Assembly (NCBI RefSeq): GCF_001514535.1
Contig: NZ_BCNO01000001.1
Location: forward strand, 330,001 to 394,000
Direction of reading: 5' to 3'
Length of the DNA stretch: 64,000 nucleotides
From: Thermodesulfovibrio aggregans
GTDB lineage: Bacteria; Nitrospirota; Thermodesulfovibrionia; Thermodesulfovibrionales; Thermodesulfovibrionaceae
Part shown: in pieces, positions 55,145-63,433 of the stretch
Layout: every line of letters begins with the position of its first letter
Numbering within the stretch: position 1 is the stretch's first letter
The notes under the pieces: generated by a model
Seen by the model: the letters and a program-made list of their open reading frames with translations, nothing else
Database searches by the model: none
What the model was told of the DNA's origin: nothing
Program-made: the position numbers and the translations under genes

Positions 55145-55712
55145 TTTTCAGGAGTTCTTCAATGGCATTTTTTAAATCACTATCTATAGTGGTATTTTCC
55201 AGGATTGAACCGGGCTCATTATATCCGAGATAAAAGATTGTCCTGTGTTCATTAACATTGATTGTTCTGAGAAAGGCTTTAAGGGTTGCCTCAGCACAGG
55301 TAACTCCAATCTGTCCTTTCTTCATTCCTCCAACAAGTATATTGAGAGCCTTTCTTTTGAATTCCTTTTCAGGAATTGGTCTTTTTAAAACATACTTTTC
55401 ATACCACAGGCACTGACATCTATCAATGAGAAGCTTTAGTTGGGCAGGCAAACCAAAAAAGAATATGGGAGATGCTATAATAATTCTATGAGCCTGTTTT
55501 AGTAGAGGATAAATTCTATCCATATCATCATGAATAATGCACTCTCCAGTGTCTTTGCATCCATCACAGGCAGTACAACCTGAGACATTTAAATCACAAG
55601 CTTTTATAAGAGTTATCTCATGATTTTGTTGCTTGCAGATTTCAACTGCTTTATTAAGAAGAATCTGAGAGTTTCCCTTTCTTGGCGAGCCTAATATGGC
55701 AAGAATTTTCAT
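55137..55712 (-). CDS. NAD(P)H-dependent FMN reductase-like iron-sulfur flavoprotein
   Basis: A 191-residue flavodoxin-like protein: GSPRKGNSQILL at the FMN phosphate loop and SPIFFFGLPAQLKLLIDR. The segment SGCTACDGCKDTGECIIHDDM has closely spaced cysteines like iron-sulfur flavoproteins (Isf) of anaerobes, which reduce oxygen or peroxide or pass electrons. It is coupled to the radical SAM gene, which may receive electrons from it; this is inference. Confidence 0.85.
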   Translation of the reverse strand: MKILAILGSPRKGNSQILLNKAVEICKQQNHEITLIKACDLNVSGCTACDGCKDTGECIIHDDMDRIYPLLKQAHRIIIASPIFFFGLPAQLKLLIDRCQCLWYEKYVLKRPIPEKEFKRKALNILVGGMKKGQIGVTCAEATLKAFLRTINVNEHRTIFYLGYNEPGSILENTTIDSDLKNAIEELLKND

Positions 55713-55715
55713 CTT

Positions 55716-55748
55716 TCTTTTAAAGCTCCCTCCACTGTGGAGGGAGCT
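55716..55748 (-). terminator. Rho-independent terminator after rubrerythrin
   Basis: Perfect 11-bp stem AGCTCCCTCCA/TGGAGGGAGCT (55724-55734 and 55738-55748, 3-nt loop) followed on the minus strand by TTTAAAAG. It separates the oxygen-defence operon from the flavoprotein gene. Confidence 0.75.
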
Positions 55749-55753
55749 GAAGT

Positions 55754-56248
55754 TTATTCAATCTTTTTATACATCTTCTTTGGAGAACCGCAAACAGGAC
55801 ATTTATCAGGTGGTTCACCTTCTACTGTATGACCGCATACCTGACAGACATAGTAGTCAGCATCCAGTTTTTTGTCAAGATTTTCAAGGGCTTTTTTGAA
55901 CAACTCAGCATGAACCTTTTCAACTTCATTGGCATAGTAAAAGCTTCTTTTAGCCTGAGAAGCACCTTCTGCTTCAGCATCTTTAATCATTGGTGGATAC
56001 ATGCTTTCAAATTCGTATGTTTCGCCTTTGATAGCTTCTTCAAGATTTTCTTTTGTACTTTTTATTCCACCTGCTGCTTTCAGATGATTCATTGCATGAA
56101 TAGTTTCTGCCTCAGCAGCGGCTTTAAAAAGCTTTGCAACTGCAGGATAGCCTTCTTCCTCTGCTTTTTTTGCAAAAGCAAGGTATTTTCTGTTTGCCTG
56201 AGACTCTCCTGCAAAGGCTTCCATCAAATCCTTAAGTGTTTTTTCCAT
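55754..56248 (-). CDS. Rubrerythrin
   Basis: Rubrerythrin reduces hydrogen peroxide in anaerobes. Residues 1-125 form the diiron four-helix bundle with FAGESQANRKYLAFAKKAEEE and YYANEVEKVHAELFKK. The C-terminal rubredoxin-like domain has YVCQVCG and KCPVCG. 164 residues, normal for the short class. It is the last gene of perR-ferritin-flavodiiron-rubrerythrin and ends at a good terminator. Confidence 0.94.
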   Translation of the reverse strand: MEKTLKDLMEAFAGESQANRKYLAFAKKAEEEGYPAVAKLFKAAAEAETIHAMNHLKAAGGIKSTKENLEEAIKGETYEFESMYPPMIKDAEAEGASQAKRSFYYANEVEKVHAELFKKALENLDKKLDADYYVCQVCGHTVEGEPPDKCPVCGSPKKMYKKIE

Positions 56249-56250
56249 TT

Positions 56251-57471
56251 TTACACCTCCATTTTTGCATGATATTCTTTTAAAGCCTTTCCAAAGGCTA
56301 TGCCAAACTCATAGCATTTAGCCAGATCCTCCTCTGAAGGTTTGTATAAAACTCTAATGCCTGGCTCAAAAACTTCAAGCTTCATTGCTTTTGCAGTCTC
56401 ATACATATCTTTTACTGCTTCACCAGACCAGCCATAACTACCAAAGGCAGCAAAAAGCCTCTTTTTAGGTCTAAGTCCTTTAAGATAAGTTAAAAACTCT
56501 GCAACTGATGGGAAAACTCCGTTGTTAAGTGTTGGGGAGCCAACAATAAGTCCTCTTGTTTTCCATGCTTCCTTTACTGCAACTGACTTTGGAGTTGCTC
56601 TAAGTTTAATTATTTTTACAGGTATTCCCTCGTCTTCAAGCCCTCTTGCAATTGGCATTACCATCTGCTCAGTGCTGTGCCACATCGTATCATATACAAT
56701 TACAGTACCTAATTTTGCTTTTGCATCAACCATTTCTGAATAAAGGCTCAATACCCTGTCTATGTGAGTGCGCCAGATTACTCCATGGTCTGGAGCTATC
56801 ATATCAATTTCTATACCAAGCTTTTTAATTTCATCAATTTTTGATTTAATAACATTTCCGTATGGCATCAGAATATTTGCATAGTAATCTATGACTGCAT
56901 CTTCAAGCTCTTCCATTGAACGGTTTTGGACAAGCTCATCATCAAATCTTTCAACTGTTGCTATGTGCTGACCGAATGCATCCTGGCTTATGAGAACTTT
57001 GTCTTCTTTTATGTAGGTAAACATTGAATCAGGCCAGTGCATCATTGGTGTTTCAATAAAATGAAGAGTTCTTTTGCCTATTTTAAGAGTATCTCCAGAT
57101 TTTACAGTATTTACTTTGTATTTGGATAAATCAATAAATCTGCTTAATCCTTTTTTGCCCTTTTCTGTCATGTAGAGATTTACATCTGGTAATATTTCAA
57201 GAAGTTTTTCAAGACCTGTAGCGTGGTCATTTTCAATATGGTTTATTACAATGTGTTTGATTTTTCTTGGGTCAATAATTCTTGATATATTCTCAATTGA
57301 TGTATGGACAAAGTCATGATGAACTGCATCAAGTAGTGTTGGTTCATCGTCAATTATGAGATAGTTGTTATAGCTTGTTCCGCGAGGGGTCTCATATCCG
57401 TGAAAATCCCTTATTGCCCAGTCAACAACTCCAACCCAATAAATCTGATTCTTTAGCTCAACCGGATTCAT
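56251..57471 (-). CDS. Flavodiiron protein (FprA-type A-type flavoprotein)
   Basis: 406 residues: a metallo-beta-lactamase-type diiron domain (about 1-250) with HIENDH, the second-site ligands in MMHWPDSM, SQDAFG and PDHGVIWR, then a C-terminal flavodoxin domain (VIVYDTMWHSTEQM onward). Flavodiiron proteins reduce oxygen to water or NO to nitrous oxide. The gene is 2 nt from rubrerythrin's neighbour side and 2 nt from the ferritin-like gene, so all are one operon. Confidence 0.94.
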   Translation of the reverse strand: MNPVELKNQIYWVGVVDWAIRDFHGYETPRGTSYNNYLIIDDEPTLLDAVHHDFVHTSIENISRIIDPRKIKHIVINHIENDHATGLEKLLEILPDVNLYMTEKGKKGLSRFIDLSKYKVNTVKSGDTLKIGKRTLHFIETPMMHWPDSMFTYIKEDKVLISQDAFGQHIATVERFDDELVQNRSMEELEDAVIDYYANILMPYGNVIKSKIDEIKKLGIEIDMIAPDHGVIWRTHIDRVLSLYSEMVDAKAKLGTVIVYDTMWHSTEQMVMPIARGLEDEGIPVKIIKLRATPKSVAVKEAWKTRGLIVGSPTLNNGVFPSVAEFLTYLKGLRPKKRLFAAFGSYGWSGEAVKDMYETAKAMKLEVFEPGIRVLYKPSEEDLAKCYEFGIAFGKALKEYHAKMEV

Positions 57472-57473
57472 CT

Positions 57474-57890
57474 CTACTCCTCAAGAAGTGAACTAAATTT
57501 ATCAAGATGAATCTCTTCTTCTTCAAGAATCTGCTCAAAGAGTTTTCTTGTTACATAGTCTTCTTCTTTTTCAGCCATTTTGATAATTTCTTTGTAAAGT
57601 GCAACAGCTTCTTCCTCTGCCTTTTTATCAATCTGAAGCATTTCAGTCAGGTTGTTGCCAATTGTAATCGGGTCTGGATGAGTTGTGGGAGTTCCACCAT
57701 AAAAAGCAATTCTTTCTGCAATCTTTTCAGCGTGAATCATTTCATTAATTGCAAATTCTTTAAAAAGTTTACCCACCGCCTCTGCTTTAATTCCCTTTGC
57801 CAGAACATGCTGCCACATATACTGAATACTTACCTGCAGTTCTCTTGCAACTGCTTTCTGAAGCTTGCTCATAAGCTCATTGCTTATCAT
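57474..57890 (-). CDS. Ferritin-like (bacterioferritin-type) protein
   Basis: A 138-residue four-helix bundle. Metal-binding helices are suggested by ARELQVSIQYMWQHVLA, FKEFAINEMIHAEKIAERI and QILEEEEIHLDKFSSLLEE, each with Glu/His at expected positions. It resembles bacterioferritin or small iron-storing ferritin-like proteins; haem binding cannot be judged. It probably sequesters iron during oxygen stress. A GGAGG site precedes the ATG. Confidence 0.85.
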   Translation of the reverse strand: MISNELMSKLQKAVARELQVSIQYMWQHVLAKGIKAEAVGKLFKEFAINEMIHAEKIAERIAFYGGTPTTHPDPITIGNNLTEMLQIDKKAEEEAVALYKEIIKMAEKEEDYVTRKLFEQILEEEEIHLDKFSSLLEE

Positions 57891-57920
57891 AAGTCACCTC
57901 CATTTTATGATTTTGTTTTA

Positions 57921-58430
57921 TTAGTTTTTAAATTCTTCTAAAGTGCCTCTGCTTCCACAGGAGGGACATTTCTGAGGTTTATGTTTCGCTGTTCTAATTG
58001 AACCACATTGAGAACATTTATATTCTTTTAATCCAACTTTAATTTCCCTTTTCTCTTTGCATTTAGAACAAAGAACATATATTGTTAATTGAGAATCAAG
58101 AATTTCAAACTGGGGAAGATATTGAGATAAATCAGAAATTTCAATTTCCTTGTAAATATCGAAAACTTTTTTGCATTTTACACATATGGCATGATGATGA
58201 GCGGTGGTATCTGGATCAAATCTTCTTTTTTCAGGATCAATATAAATTTCTTTAACTCTGTTTGTTCTTTTCAAAAACTCTAAAACATTATAGACTGTAG
58301 CAACTGACATTGTTGGAAAATCTTTTGATAAAGAAGCATATATTTCCTCTGCTGATGGGTGTTGCTTATTACCCTCAAGATACTTTATTATAGCAAGCCT
58401 CTGTGGTGTCCATTTTATTTTTGGTTTCAT
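57921..58430 (-). CDS. Fur/PerR-family repressor with an extra C-terminal zinc ribbon
   Basis: About 169 residues. The Fur-type winged helix (TPQRLAIIKYLEGNKQHPSAEEIYASL, MSVATVYNVLEFL) is followed by the dimerisation/metal domain with AHHHAICVKC and LCSKC. The last ~35 residues are additional: EYKCSQCGS, then QKCPSCGSRG, a rubredoxin- or rubrerythrin-like ribbon (C-x2-C-x12-C-x2-C). Usual family length is ~140-150. It heads the peroxide/oxygen defence operon, so PerR function is likely. ATG 58430 is preferred to TTG 58448, which lies in the promoter. Confidence 0.88.
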   Translation of the reverse strand: MKPKIKWTPQRLAIIKYLEGNKQHPSAEEIYASLSKDFPTMSVATVYNVLEFLKRTNRVKEIYIDPEKRRFDPDTTAHHHAICVKCKKVFDIYKEIEISDLSQYLPQFEILDSQLTIYVLCSKCKEKREIKVGLKEYKCSQCGSIRTAKHKPQKCPSCGSRGTLEEFKN

Positions 58431-58467
58431 TAAAATAATTCTAAACAAAAAATAATTTATTTGTCAA
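58430..58467 (-). promoter_or_regulatory. Promoter and PerR-like box of the Fur/PerR gene
   Basis: Minus-strand -35 TTGACA (58462-58467), 18-bp spacer, -10 TAGAAT (58438-58443), 7 nt before the ATG. The 15-nt inverted repeat TTAGAATTATTTTAA (58430-58444) covers the -10 box and fits the Bacillus PerR box at 12 of 14 defined positions. This predicts autorepression and a leaderless message. Confidence 0.65.
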
Positions 58468-58498
58468 ATTTTATGGATTTTATCCTGACAAAATTGAG

Positions 58499-58504
58499 TA
58501 TAAT
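58499..58504 (+). promoter_or_regulatory. -10 box of the aldolase-PFK operon
   Basis: TATAAT at 58499-58504, 25 nt before the ATG, with a good GGAGGTG ribosome site between. The -35 region is poor. It diverges from the PerR promoter. Confidence 0.5.
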
Positions 58505-58529
58505 ATAAAAAATTTTGTGGAGGTGAAAT

Positions 58530-59873
58530 ATGAGTTTTGAAAAATTTAATGAAGCTGTAGAGATTAAAGATGGCAGAGTTACATTGAAAGATAAGGAATC
58601 GATCAGAATTTTAATGGATAAACTCATATTTGACGCAGTTTTTGAGGAAGTGGATGATGTAAGAAGAAAAAAATTTTTAATAATCAAAGAGATTGCAAAA
58701 GAGATGGGAGCAATACCAGCTTCAATTCAGGGATTATATGAAGAAATGGGAAGAGAATTTCCAGGATTTACAGTTCCTGCAATAAATATCAGAGGATTAA
58801 CATATGATGTGGCAAGAGCAATCTTTAGAAAGGCATTAGAGAAAAATGTTGGTGCTTTGATATTTGAAATTGCCCGCTCTGAAATTGGCTATACAAAACA
58901 GAGACCTCTTGAATACTCAGCCTGTGTTTTAGCTGCTGCTGTAAGGGAAGGATTTACAGGACCTGTGTTCATCCAGGGAGATCACTTCCAGATAGTAAGG
59001 AGACATTTTGAAAAAGACAGGGAAGCCGAGGTTAACTATGTAAAAGGTTTAATAAAAGAAGCAATAGATGCAGAGTTTTACAATATAGATATTGATACTT
59101 CCACTCTCGTTGATCTGAGCAAGGACACAGTATATGAACAGCAAAGACCAAACTTTGAATATACTGCTCAACTTGCAGAATATGTACGCAGTATTGAACC
59201 TGAAGGTATCACTATCTCTATTGGTGGAGAAATTGGAGAAATTGGTGGTAAAAACTCAACTCCTGAAGAGGCAAGAGCTTATCTTGATGGTTTTAAAGAT
59301 GTTTACAAGGGGAATAAGGGCTTAAGCAAACTAAGTGTTCAAACAGGAACAAAACATGGCGGTGTGGTGCTTCCAGATGGAAGTATCGCACAGGTTAAAA
59401 TTGACTTTGAAACCTTGCGGGTTCTGTCTGAGCTTGTAAGAAAAGAATACGGATTAAGTGGATGCGTTCAGCATGGAGCAAGCACACTTCCAGAGGAAGC
59501 CTTTGATAAATTTCCTGAAACAGGAACATCAGAGATACATCTTGCAACAGGATTTCAGAATATAATCTATGATAGCAAATATCTTCCTGATGATTTTAGA
59601 AAGATGATATATGAGTTTCTTAAAAAACAATTTGCCTCTGAATGGAAGGAAGGACAGACAGAGGAACAGTTCATCTACAGCACACGTAAAAAAGGGTTTG
59701 GTCCTTTTAAAAAGGAGTGGTGGAATCTTCCAAAAGAGGTAAAAGACCCCATTATGAAAGAGCTTGAAGACAGATTTGAACTACTTTTTAATAAGTTAAA
59801 GGTATTCAACACAAAAGATATTGTTAACAGAACTGTAAAAGTTGTTAGAGTGCCTGTAAATATAGAGATTTAG
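58530..59873 (+). CDS. Class II fructose-bisphosphate aldolase-like protein
   Basis: 447 residues with class II aldolase features: FIQGDHFQI (first zinc-site His), ISIGGEIGEIGG (metal Glu/loop), QTGTKHGGVV and CVQHGASTLPEE (later His and substrate loops). It is longer than the usual 300-360 residues, with an extra N-terminal helical segment (about 1-70) and a long C-terminus. The phosphofructokinase gene follows 8 nt later, supporting fructose bisphosphate as substrate, though a related sugar phosphate (tagatose type) is possible. Confidence 0.82.
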   Translation: MSFEKFNEAVEIKDGRVTLKDKESIRILMDKLIFDAVFEEVDDVRRKKFLIIKEIAKEMGAIPASIQGLYEEMGREFPGFTVPAINIRGLTYDVARAIFRKALEKNVGALIFEIARSEIGYTKQRPLEYSACVLAAAVREGFTGPVFIQGDHFQIVRRHFEKDREAEVNYVKGLIKEAIDAEFYNIDIDTSTLVDLSKDTVYEQQRPNFEYTAQLAEYVRSIEPEGITISIGGEIGEIGGKNSTPEEARAYLDGFKDVYKGNKGLSKLSVQTGTKHGGVVLPDGSIAQVKIDFETLRVLSELVRKEYGLSGCVQHGASTLPEEAFDKFPETGTSEIHLATGFQNIIYDSKYLPDDFRKMIYEFLKKQFASEWKEGQTEEQFIYSTRKKGFGPFKKEWWNLPKEVKDPIMKELEDRFELLFNKLKVFNTKDIVNRTVKVVRVPVNIEI

Positions 59874-59881
59874 GAGGCATT

Positions 59882-61117
59882 ATGGAGACAGTAGGGATTA
59901 TAGTTGGTGGAGGACCTGCTCCTGGAATAAATGGCACAATCAGTGCCGCAACCATTGAAGCTATAAATCAGGGTAAAAAAGTTGTCGGGATAAAGGGTGG
60001 ATTTAAGCCCCTTTTTGATGAGGATCTTAACTGTGCCATGCCTCTTACTGTTGATGATGTTTCAAGAATTCATACAAAGGGTGGCTCAATTCTGAGGACA
60101 TCCCGTGAACATGCAGAAAGAGTAAAGGAAAGATTTCCTGTTTTGATGAAAACATTGAAAGCTCTTAACATAAAGTATCTTATAACCATAGGCGGAGACG
60201 GGACTCTTTTTATGGCGAACTGGATAGAAAGAGAAGCGAGAGGAGAGATAAGTGTTGTCCATGTTCCAAAAACAATTGACAATGATATTCCTCTTCCAGG
60301 TGGTGCACCTACATTCGGATATGAAACAGCAAGACACTGGGGTGTAGAGATTGTTAAAAATATAATGGAAGATGCAAGAGTGACAGCAAGATGGTATTTT
60401 CTTACAATAATGGGAAGATACACAGGACATCTTGCCTTAGGTGTTGGAAAAGCTGCAGGTGCGACCCTTACAATAATTCCTGAAGAGTTTAAAGAAGAAA
60501 AGATTTCATTCAGAAAGGTAGCAGATATTCTTACAGGAGCAGTAATAAAGAGATTGAGCATGGGAAGGGATCATGGTGTTGCAATCCTTGCAGAAGGTTT
60601 ATCGGAAAAATTTGATCCTGAAGAATTGAGTGAATACGAACAGCTCGAAAAGGATGAAACAGGCAGGGTAAGGCTCAGCGAAATTCAGCTTGGCAGAATA
60701 ATGAAAAACTTTGTAAAAAAGTCTCTTGAAGAGATGGGAATCAAAATAACAATTGTGGACAAAAACATAGGATATGAACTTAGATCAGCAGACCCCATTC
60801 CCTATGACATTGAATATACAAGAAATCTTGGTTATGGTGCAGTTCGTTATCTATTAAGAGGTGGCACAGGTGCGATGATAACCTTTGAAGAGGGACATCT
60901 CCGACCAATTCCTTTTGTTGAGCTCATTGATTACAAAACAGGAAAGGTTAAAATTCGTAAGGTTGATGTAACCTCAGAAAACTATGAAGTTGGAAGAAAG
61001 TATATGATCAGACTTGAAAAGGAAGACTTTGAGGGAGAACGTCTAAAAGCTCTTGCCAGTGTAGTAAAAATGAGTGAAGATCAGTTTAAAGAAAGATTTT
61101 ACTATGTCACTTCATAA
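59882..61117 (+). CDS. 6-phosphofructokinase (ATP- or PPi-dependent)
   Basis: 411 residues. GGGPAPGINGTISAA, IGGDGTLFMA, PKTIDNDIPL and IMGRYTGHLAL are PFK hallmarks. GGDG is the form seen in ATP-dependent enzymes, while the lysine of PKTIDND is typical of the PPi-dependent ones; this mixture occurs in divergent groups, so the phosphate donor cannot be fixed from sequence. It is next to the aldolase-like gene, and GGAGG precedes the ATG. Confidence 0.88.
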   Translation: METVGIIVGGGPAPGINGTISAATIEAINQGKKVVGIKGGFKPLFDEDLNCAMPLTVDDVSRIHTKGGSILRTSREHAERVKERFPVLMKTLKALNIKYLITIGGDGTLFMANWIEREARGEISVVHVPKTIDNDIPLPGGAPTFGYETARHWGVEIVKNIMEDARVTARWYFLTIMGRYTGHLALGVGKAAGATLTIIPEEFKEEKISFRKVADILTGAVIKRLSMGRDHGVAILAEGLSEKFDPEELSEYEQLEKDETGRVRLSEIQLGRIMKNFVKKSLEEMGIKITIVDKNIGYELRSADPIPYDIEYTRNLGYGAVRYLLRGGTGAMITFEEGHLRPIPFVELIDYKTGKVKIRKVDVTSENYEVGRKYMIRLEKEDFEGERLKALASVVKMSEDQFKERFYYVTS

Positions 61118-61562
61118 AAAACAGATAAGGAACAAAAAAGAGTTTGTCCCAGTAGATTGGGAAAGAGCAGAAAAAATAAGAGAAGTTCTTCACTATCTCT
61201 ATGAGATTAATAAACTTGTGCCAATTATCGTAGAAGGGAAAAAAGACAAAAAAGCTTTAAGAGATTTAGGATTTGATGGTGAGATAATTACACTTCATAG
61301 CGGAAAATCAATATACGAGTTTGCCGAGACAATAGCCAATAAATATGAAAAAATTATTTTACTCTTTGATTGGGATTCAAAAGGAGAAGAACTTTACTCA
61401 AAGGTAGGAGAAGAATTACAGGGAATGTGGGAAGAGTTTGCTTCTATTCGGGAACTATTAAAATTACTTTGTCAAAAAGAAATTGCAGAAGTAGAAGATA
61501 TTCCCTCACTTTTCAAAAGGATTGCTGGATACAGTCTTGATGTAAGACAGTGGGAAGAATAG
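61104..61562 (+). CDS. Small Toprim-domain protein
   Basis: About 152 residues. The central Toprim-like part has VPIIVEGKKDKKAL (conserved Glu) and IILLFDWDSKGEEL (the DxD motif), as in primase, RNase M5 and archaeal UPF0292-type proteins. The C-terminal ~50 residues are helical. It may bind or cut nucleic acid using a metal; the substrate is not known. ATG 61104 is chosen over GTG 61074 because homologous-looking sequence begins near here. It overlaps pfk by 14 nt and yraN by 13 nt. Confidence 0.75.
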   Translation: MSLHKKQIRNKKEFVPVDWERAEKIREVLHYLYEINKLVPIIVEGKKDKKALRDLGFDGEIITLHSGKSIYEFAETIANKYEKIILLFDWDSKGEELYSKVGEELQGMWEEFASIRELLKLLCQKEIAEVEDIPSLFKRIAGYSLDVRQWEE

Positions 61563-61888
61563 ATACAGGTAAAGAAGGCGAAAAATTAGCAATTGATTAT
61601 CTTTTAGCCAGAGGATACAAAATTCTTGAGAAAAATTTTCGCACTAACTTCGGTGAAATAGACATAATTGCAAAACACGGAAAATATATTGTTATCATAG
61701 AAGTTAAAAGAAGAATTTCAGAGAACTTTGGCAGTCCTGAGATTGCAGTAAATCAAAGAAAACAGGAAAAACTCAAAAAATTAGCCCTTTATTATCTCTG
61801 CAAACTTGGGAAAGACTATCCTGTAAGGTTTGATGTAATAGCCATCAAAGACAAACAGATTGTCCACATTGAAAATGCCTTTTATTGA
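61550..61888 (+). CDS. yraN: YraN/UPF0102-family nuclease-like protein
   Basis: 112 residues with the endonuclease-like core GKEGEKLAIDYLLARGYKIL, NFRTNFGEIDIIAKHG and IIEVKRR, i.e. E-x..-D-x..-E-x-K positions of the PD-(D/E)xK fold. The cellular role of the family is unclear, probably DNA recombination or repair. The start lies 13 nt inside the Toprim gene; the two may act together. Confidence 0.9.
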   Translation: MGRIDTGKEGEKLAIDYLLARGYKILEKNFRTNFGEIDIIAKHGKYIVIIEVKRRISENFGSPEIAVNQRKQEKLKKLALYYLCKLGKDYPVRFDVIAIKDKQIVHIENAFY

Positions 61889-61919
61889 CTTTTTTACTTT
61901 GAATTTGCTATTTTGAAAC

Positions 61920-62291
61920 ATGCCTGTATTGAGTTTACCAAAATCAGTAAGAGAAAAGCTTGGAGAAGAAGCAACAGATGCTTTTGTCGAATTTTTAAAG
62001 GAATTCGAAAGAGAAATTAAAGATGACCTCGCCACAAAGAGAGACATTAAGGAAGTTGAGGTAAGAATAAAAGAATTGGAAGCAACAATAAGAGAGATTG
62101 AAGCAAGAATAAAAGAGGTTGAAGCAAGAATAAAAGAGGTTGAAGTAAGAATCAAAGAAGTCGAAGCAAATGTTGAGATAAAACTTGCTCAATTTAAGAT
62201 GGATATAATTAAATGGGTAGCAGGATTTTTAATTGCTCAGACTGCTATTCTCGCCGGCATCTTTGCAGGGTTAATCAAGCTGTTTTTTTAA
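61920..62291 (+). CDS. Coiled-coil protein with C-terminal membrane helix (DUF1640-like)
   Basis: 123 residues: N-terminal helix (about 1-40), then repeated heptads RIKEVEA and variants (about residues 42-82), encoded by a 21-bp tandem DNA repeat at 62080-62170, then a membrane segment (VAGFLIAQTAILAGIFAGLI). This layout resembles DUF1640-type membrane-anchored coiled coils of unknown function. It is another heptad-repeat gene like 5042-5608. It ends close to convergent lptG. Confidence 0.72.
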   Translation: MPVLSLPKSVREKLGEEATDAFVEFLKEFEREIKDDLATKRDIKEVEVRIKELEATIREIEARIKEVEARIKEVEVRIKEVEANVEIKLAQFKMDIIKWVAGFLIAQTAILAGIFAGLIKLFF

Positions 62292-62302
62292 AAAATCAGC
62301 TT
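62277..62302. terminator. Possible bidirectional terminator between convergent genes
   Basis: AAGCTG (62277-62282) and CAGCTT (62297-62302) enclose a T7/A6 run. Both strands would give a short hairpin near a U-rich stretch. It overlaps the ends of both genes, so the call is tentative. Confidence 0.35.
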
Positions 62303-63399
62303 TACTCTTTTATTGCATAATAAAGTCTAATTGATACAAATCCAAAAATTAAAGGTGTAATCCAGGGTGATATAAAGGGAGGTAAGATTTTAGAGTATCC
62401 CATGAACATAAAAAATGAGTAAACAAGCCAGTATAGTATTGTTATAATAAGTCCTATTCCAATAGTTATTATTCCGCTACCACTTCCTCTGGCTTTAGAA
62501 AAAATAAAATTAAACTTTTCATAAGCCCCAAGAGGCAGGGAAATTCCAAGTACCATCATAAAAAATGTTACAAAGTTGTAAGAAAGCCTTCCGCTTATAT
62601 CAGTATCAATTTTGGGATTGCTTAATCCTGCTCTTTTAAGCTCTTTTCTTTTTTGAATGAGTTCCATTACTCCAAATTCCTCAATTTTCTTAATATCTTT
62701 AAAAGTAGCTACAGAAATTTTTAAATTAATTGGATAGTTCATTAGTTGAAAGTTTTCAACTTTCCCTGATGAAAAGTCATAAATAACTCCATTTTTTAAA
62801 GTCCAATATTTTTCTCCTACTTCTGCTTCTTCAACATCAATTTTTTTAATCAAAAAATTCTCTTTTATTATGAATAGCTTTACATTCTTTGCTTTCTTTT
62901 GCTCTGATAAATATTGTCCGATTTTTATTATGGTTCCATCTTTAGCTCTAAGAAAAATTTCCTTTTTTACTGAATCTTTACCTTTCATGGTTATTTTCTC
63001 AATCATAGCATTTACTTTTTTTGTGAATTCTGGCTGAACAAACTCTCCGAAAAAAAATCCGAAAATAGATATAATAATACCTAAAACTAAAAAAGGCTTT
63101 AGAATGGCTCTGAGTCTTCCTCCACAAACAGAGAGAATTAAAAACTCTCTATTTCTTACGCCAACTGAAAAAATAAATAAAGAGGTGACAAGCGTGACAA
63201 AAGGTATGAGATAAAAAAAGTACCTTGGCATACTATATAAGCTGTATTCAATAAAGAAAGTTGCGGGAGGTTTATAAGGCATAAAATCATCTATCTTTTC
63301 AACAAGACCAACAATTGAAAGAAGAAGAGACATTGAAAAAAGTAGAATAAAAAAAACTTTTAAAAACTCCTTTAAATAGCTTTTACATACAATATTCAT
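62302..63399 (-). CDS. lptG: LPS export permease LptG (YjgP/YjgQ family)
   Basis: 365 residues: three membrane helices at the N-terminus (about 10-30, 55-75, 98-120), a periplasmic jellyroll-like domain (about 130-260) and three more helices at the C-terminus. It begins YLKEFLKVFFILLFSMSLL and contains LSVCGGRLRAILKP, the typical coupling segment for the LptB ATPase. With LptF it extracts lipopolysaccharide from the inner membrane. It follows the lptF-like gene by 34 nt. Confidence 0.88.
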   Translation of the reverse strand: MNIVCKSYLKEFLKVFFILLFSMSLLLSIVGLVEKIDDFMPYKPPATFFIEYSLYSMPRYFFYLIPFVTLVTSLFIFSVGVRNREFLILSVCGGRLRAILKPFLVLGIIISIFGFFFGEFVQPEFTKKVNAMIEKITMKGKDSVKKEIFLRAKDGTIIKIGQYLSEQKKAKNVKLFIIKENFLIKKIDVEEAEVGEKYWTLKNGVIYDFSSGKVENFQLMNYPINLKISVATFKDIKKIEEFGVMELIQKRKELKRAGLSNPKIDTDISGRLSYNFVTFFMMVLGISLPLGAYEKFNFIFSKARGSGSGIITIGIGLIITILYWLVYSFFMFMGYSKILPPFISPWITPLIFGFVSIRLYYAIKE

Positions 63400-63433
63400 T
63401 TTCTACTCTGTCCCCAAATTTGTCTCAAGAATC

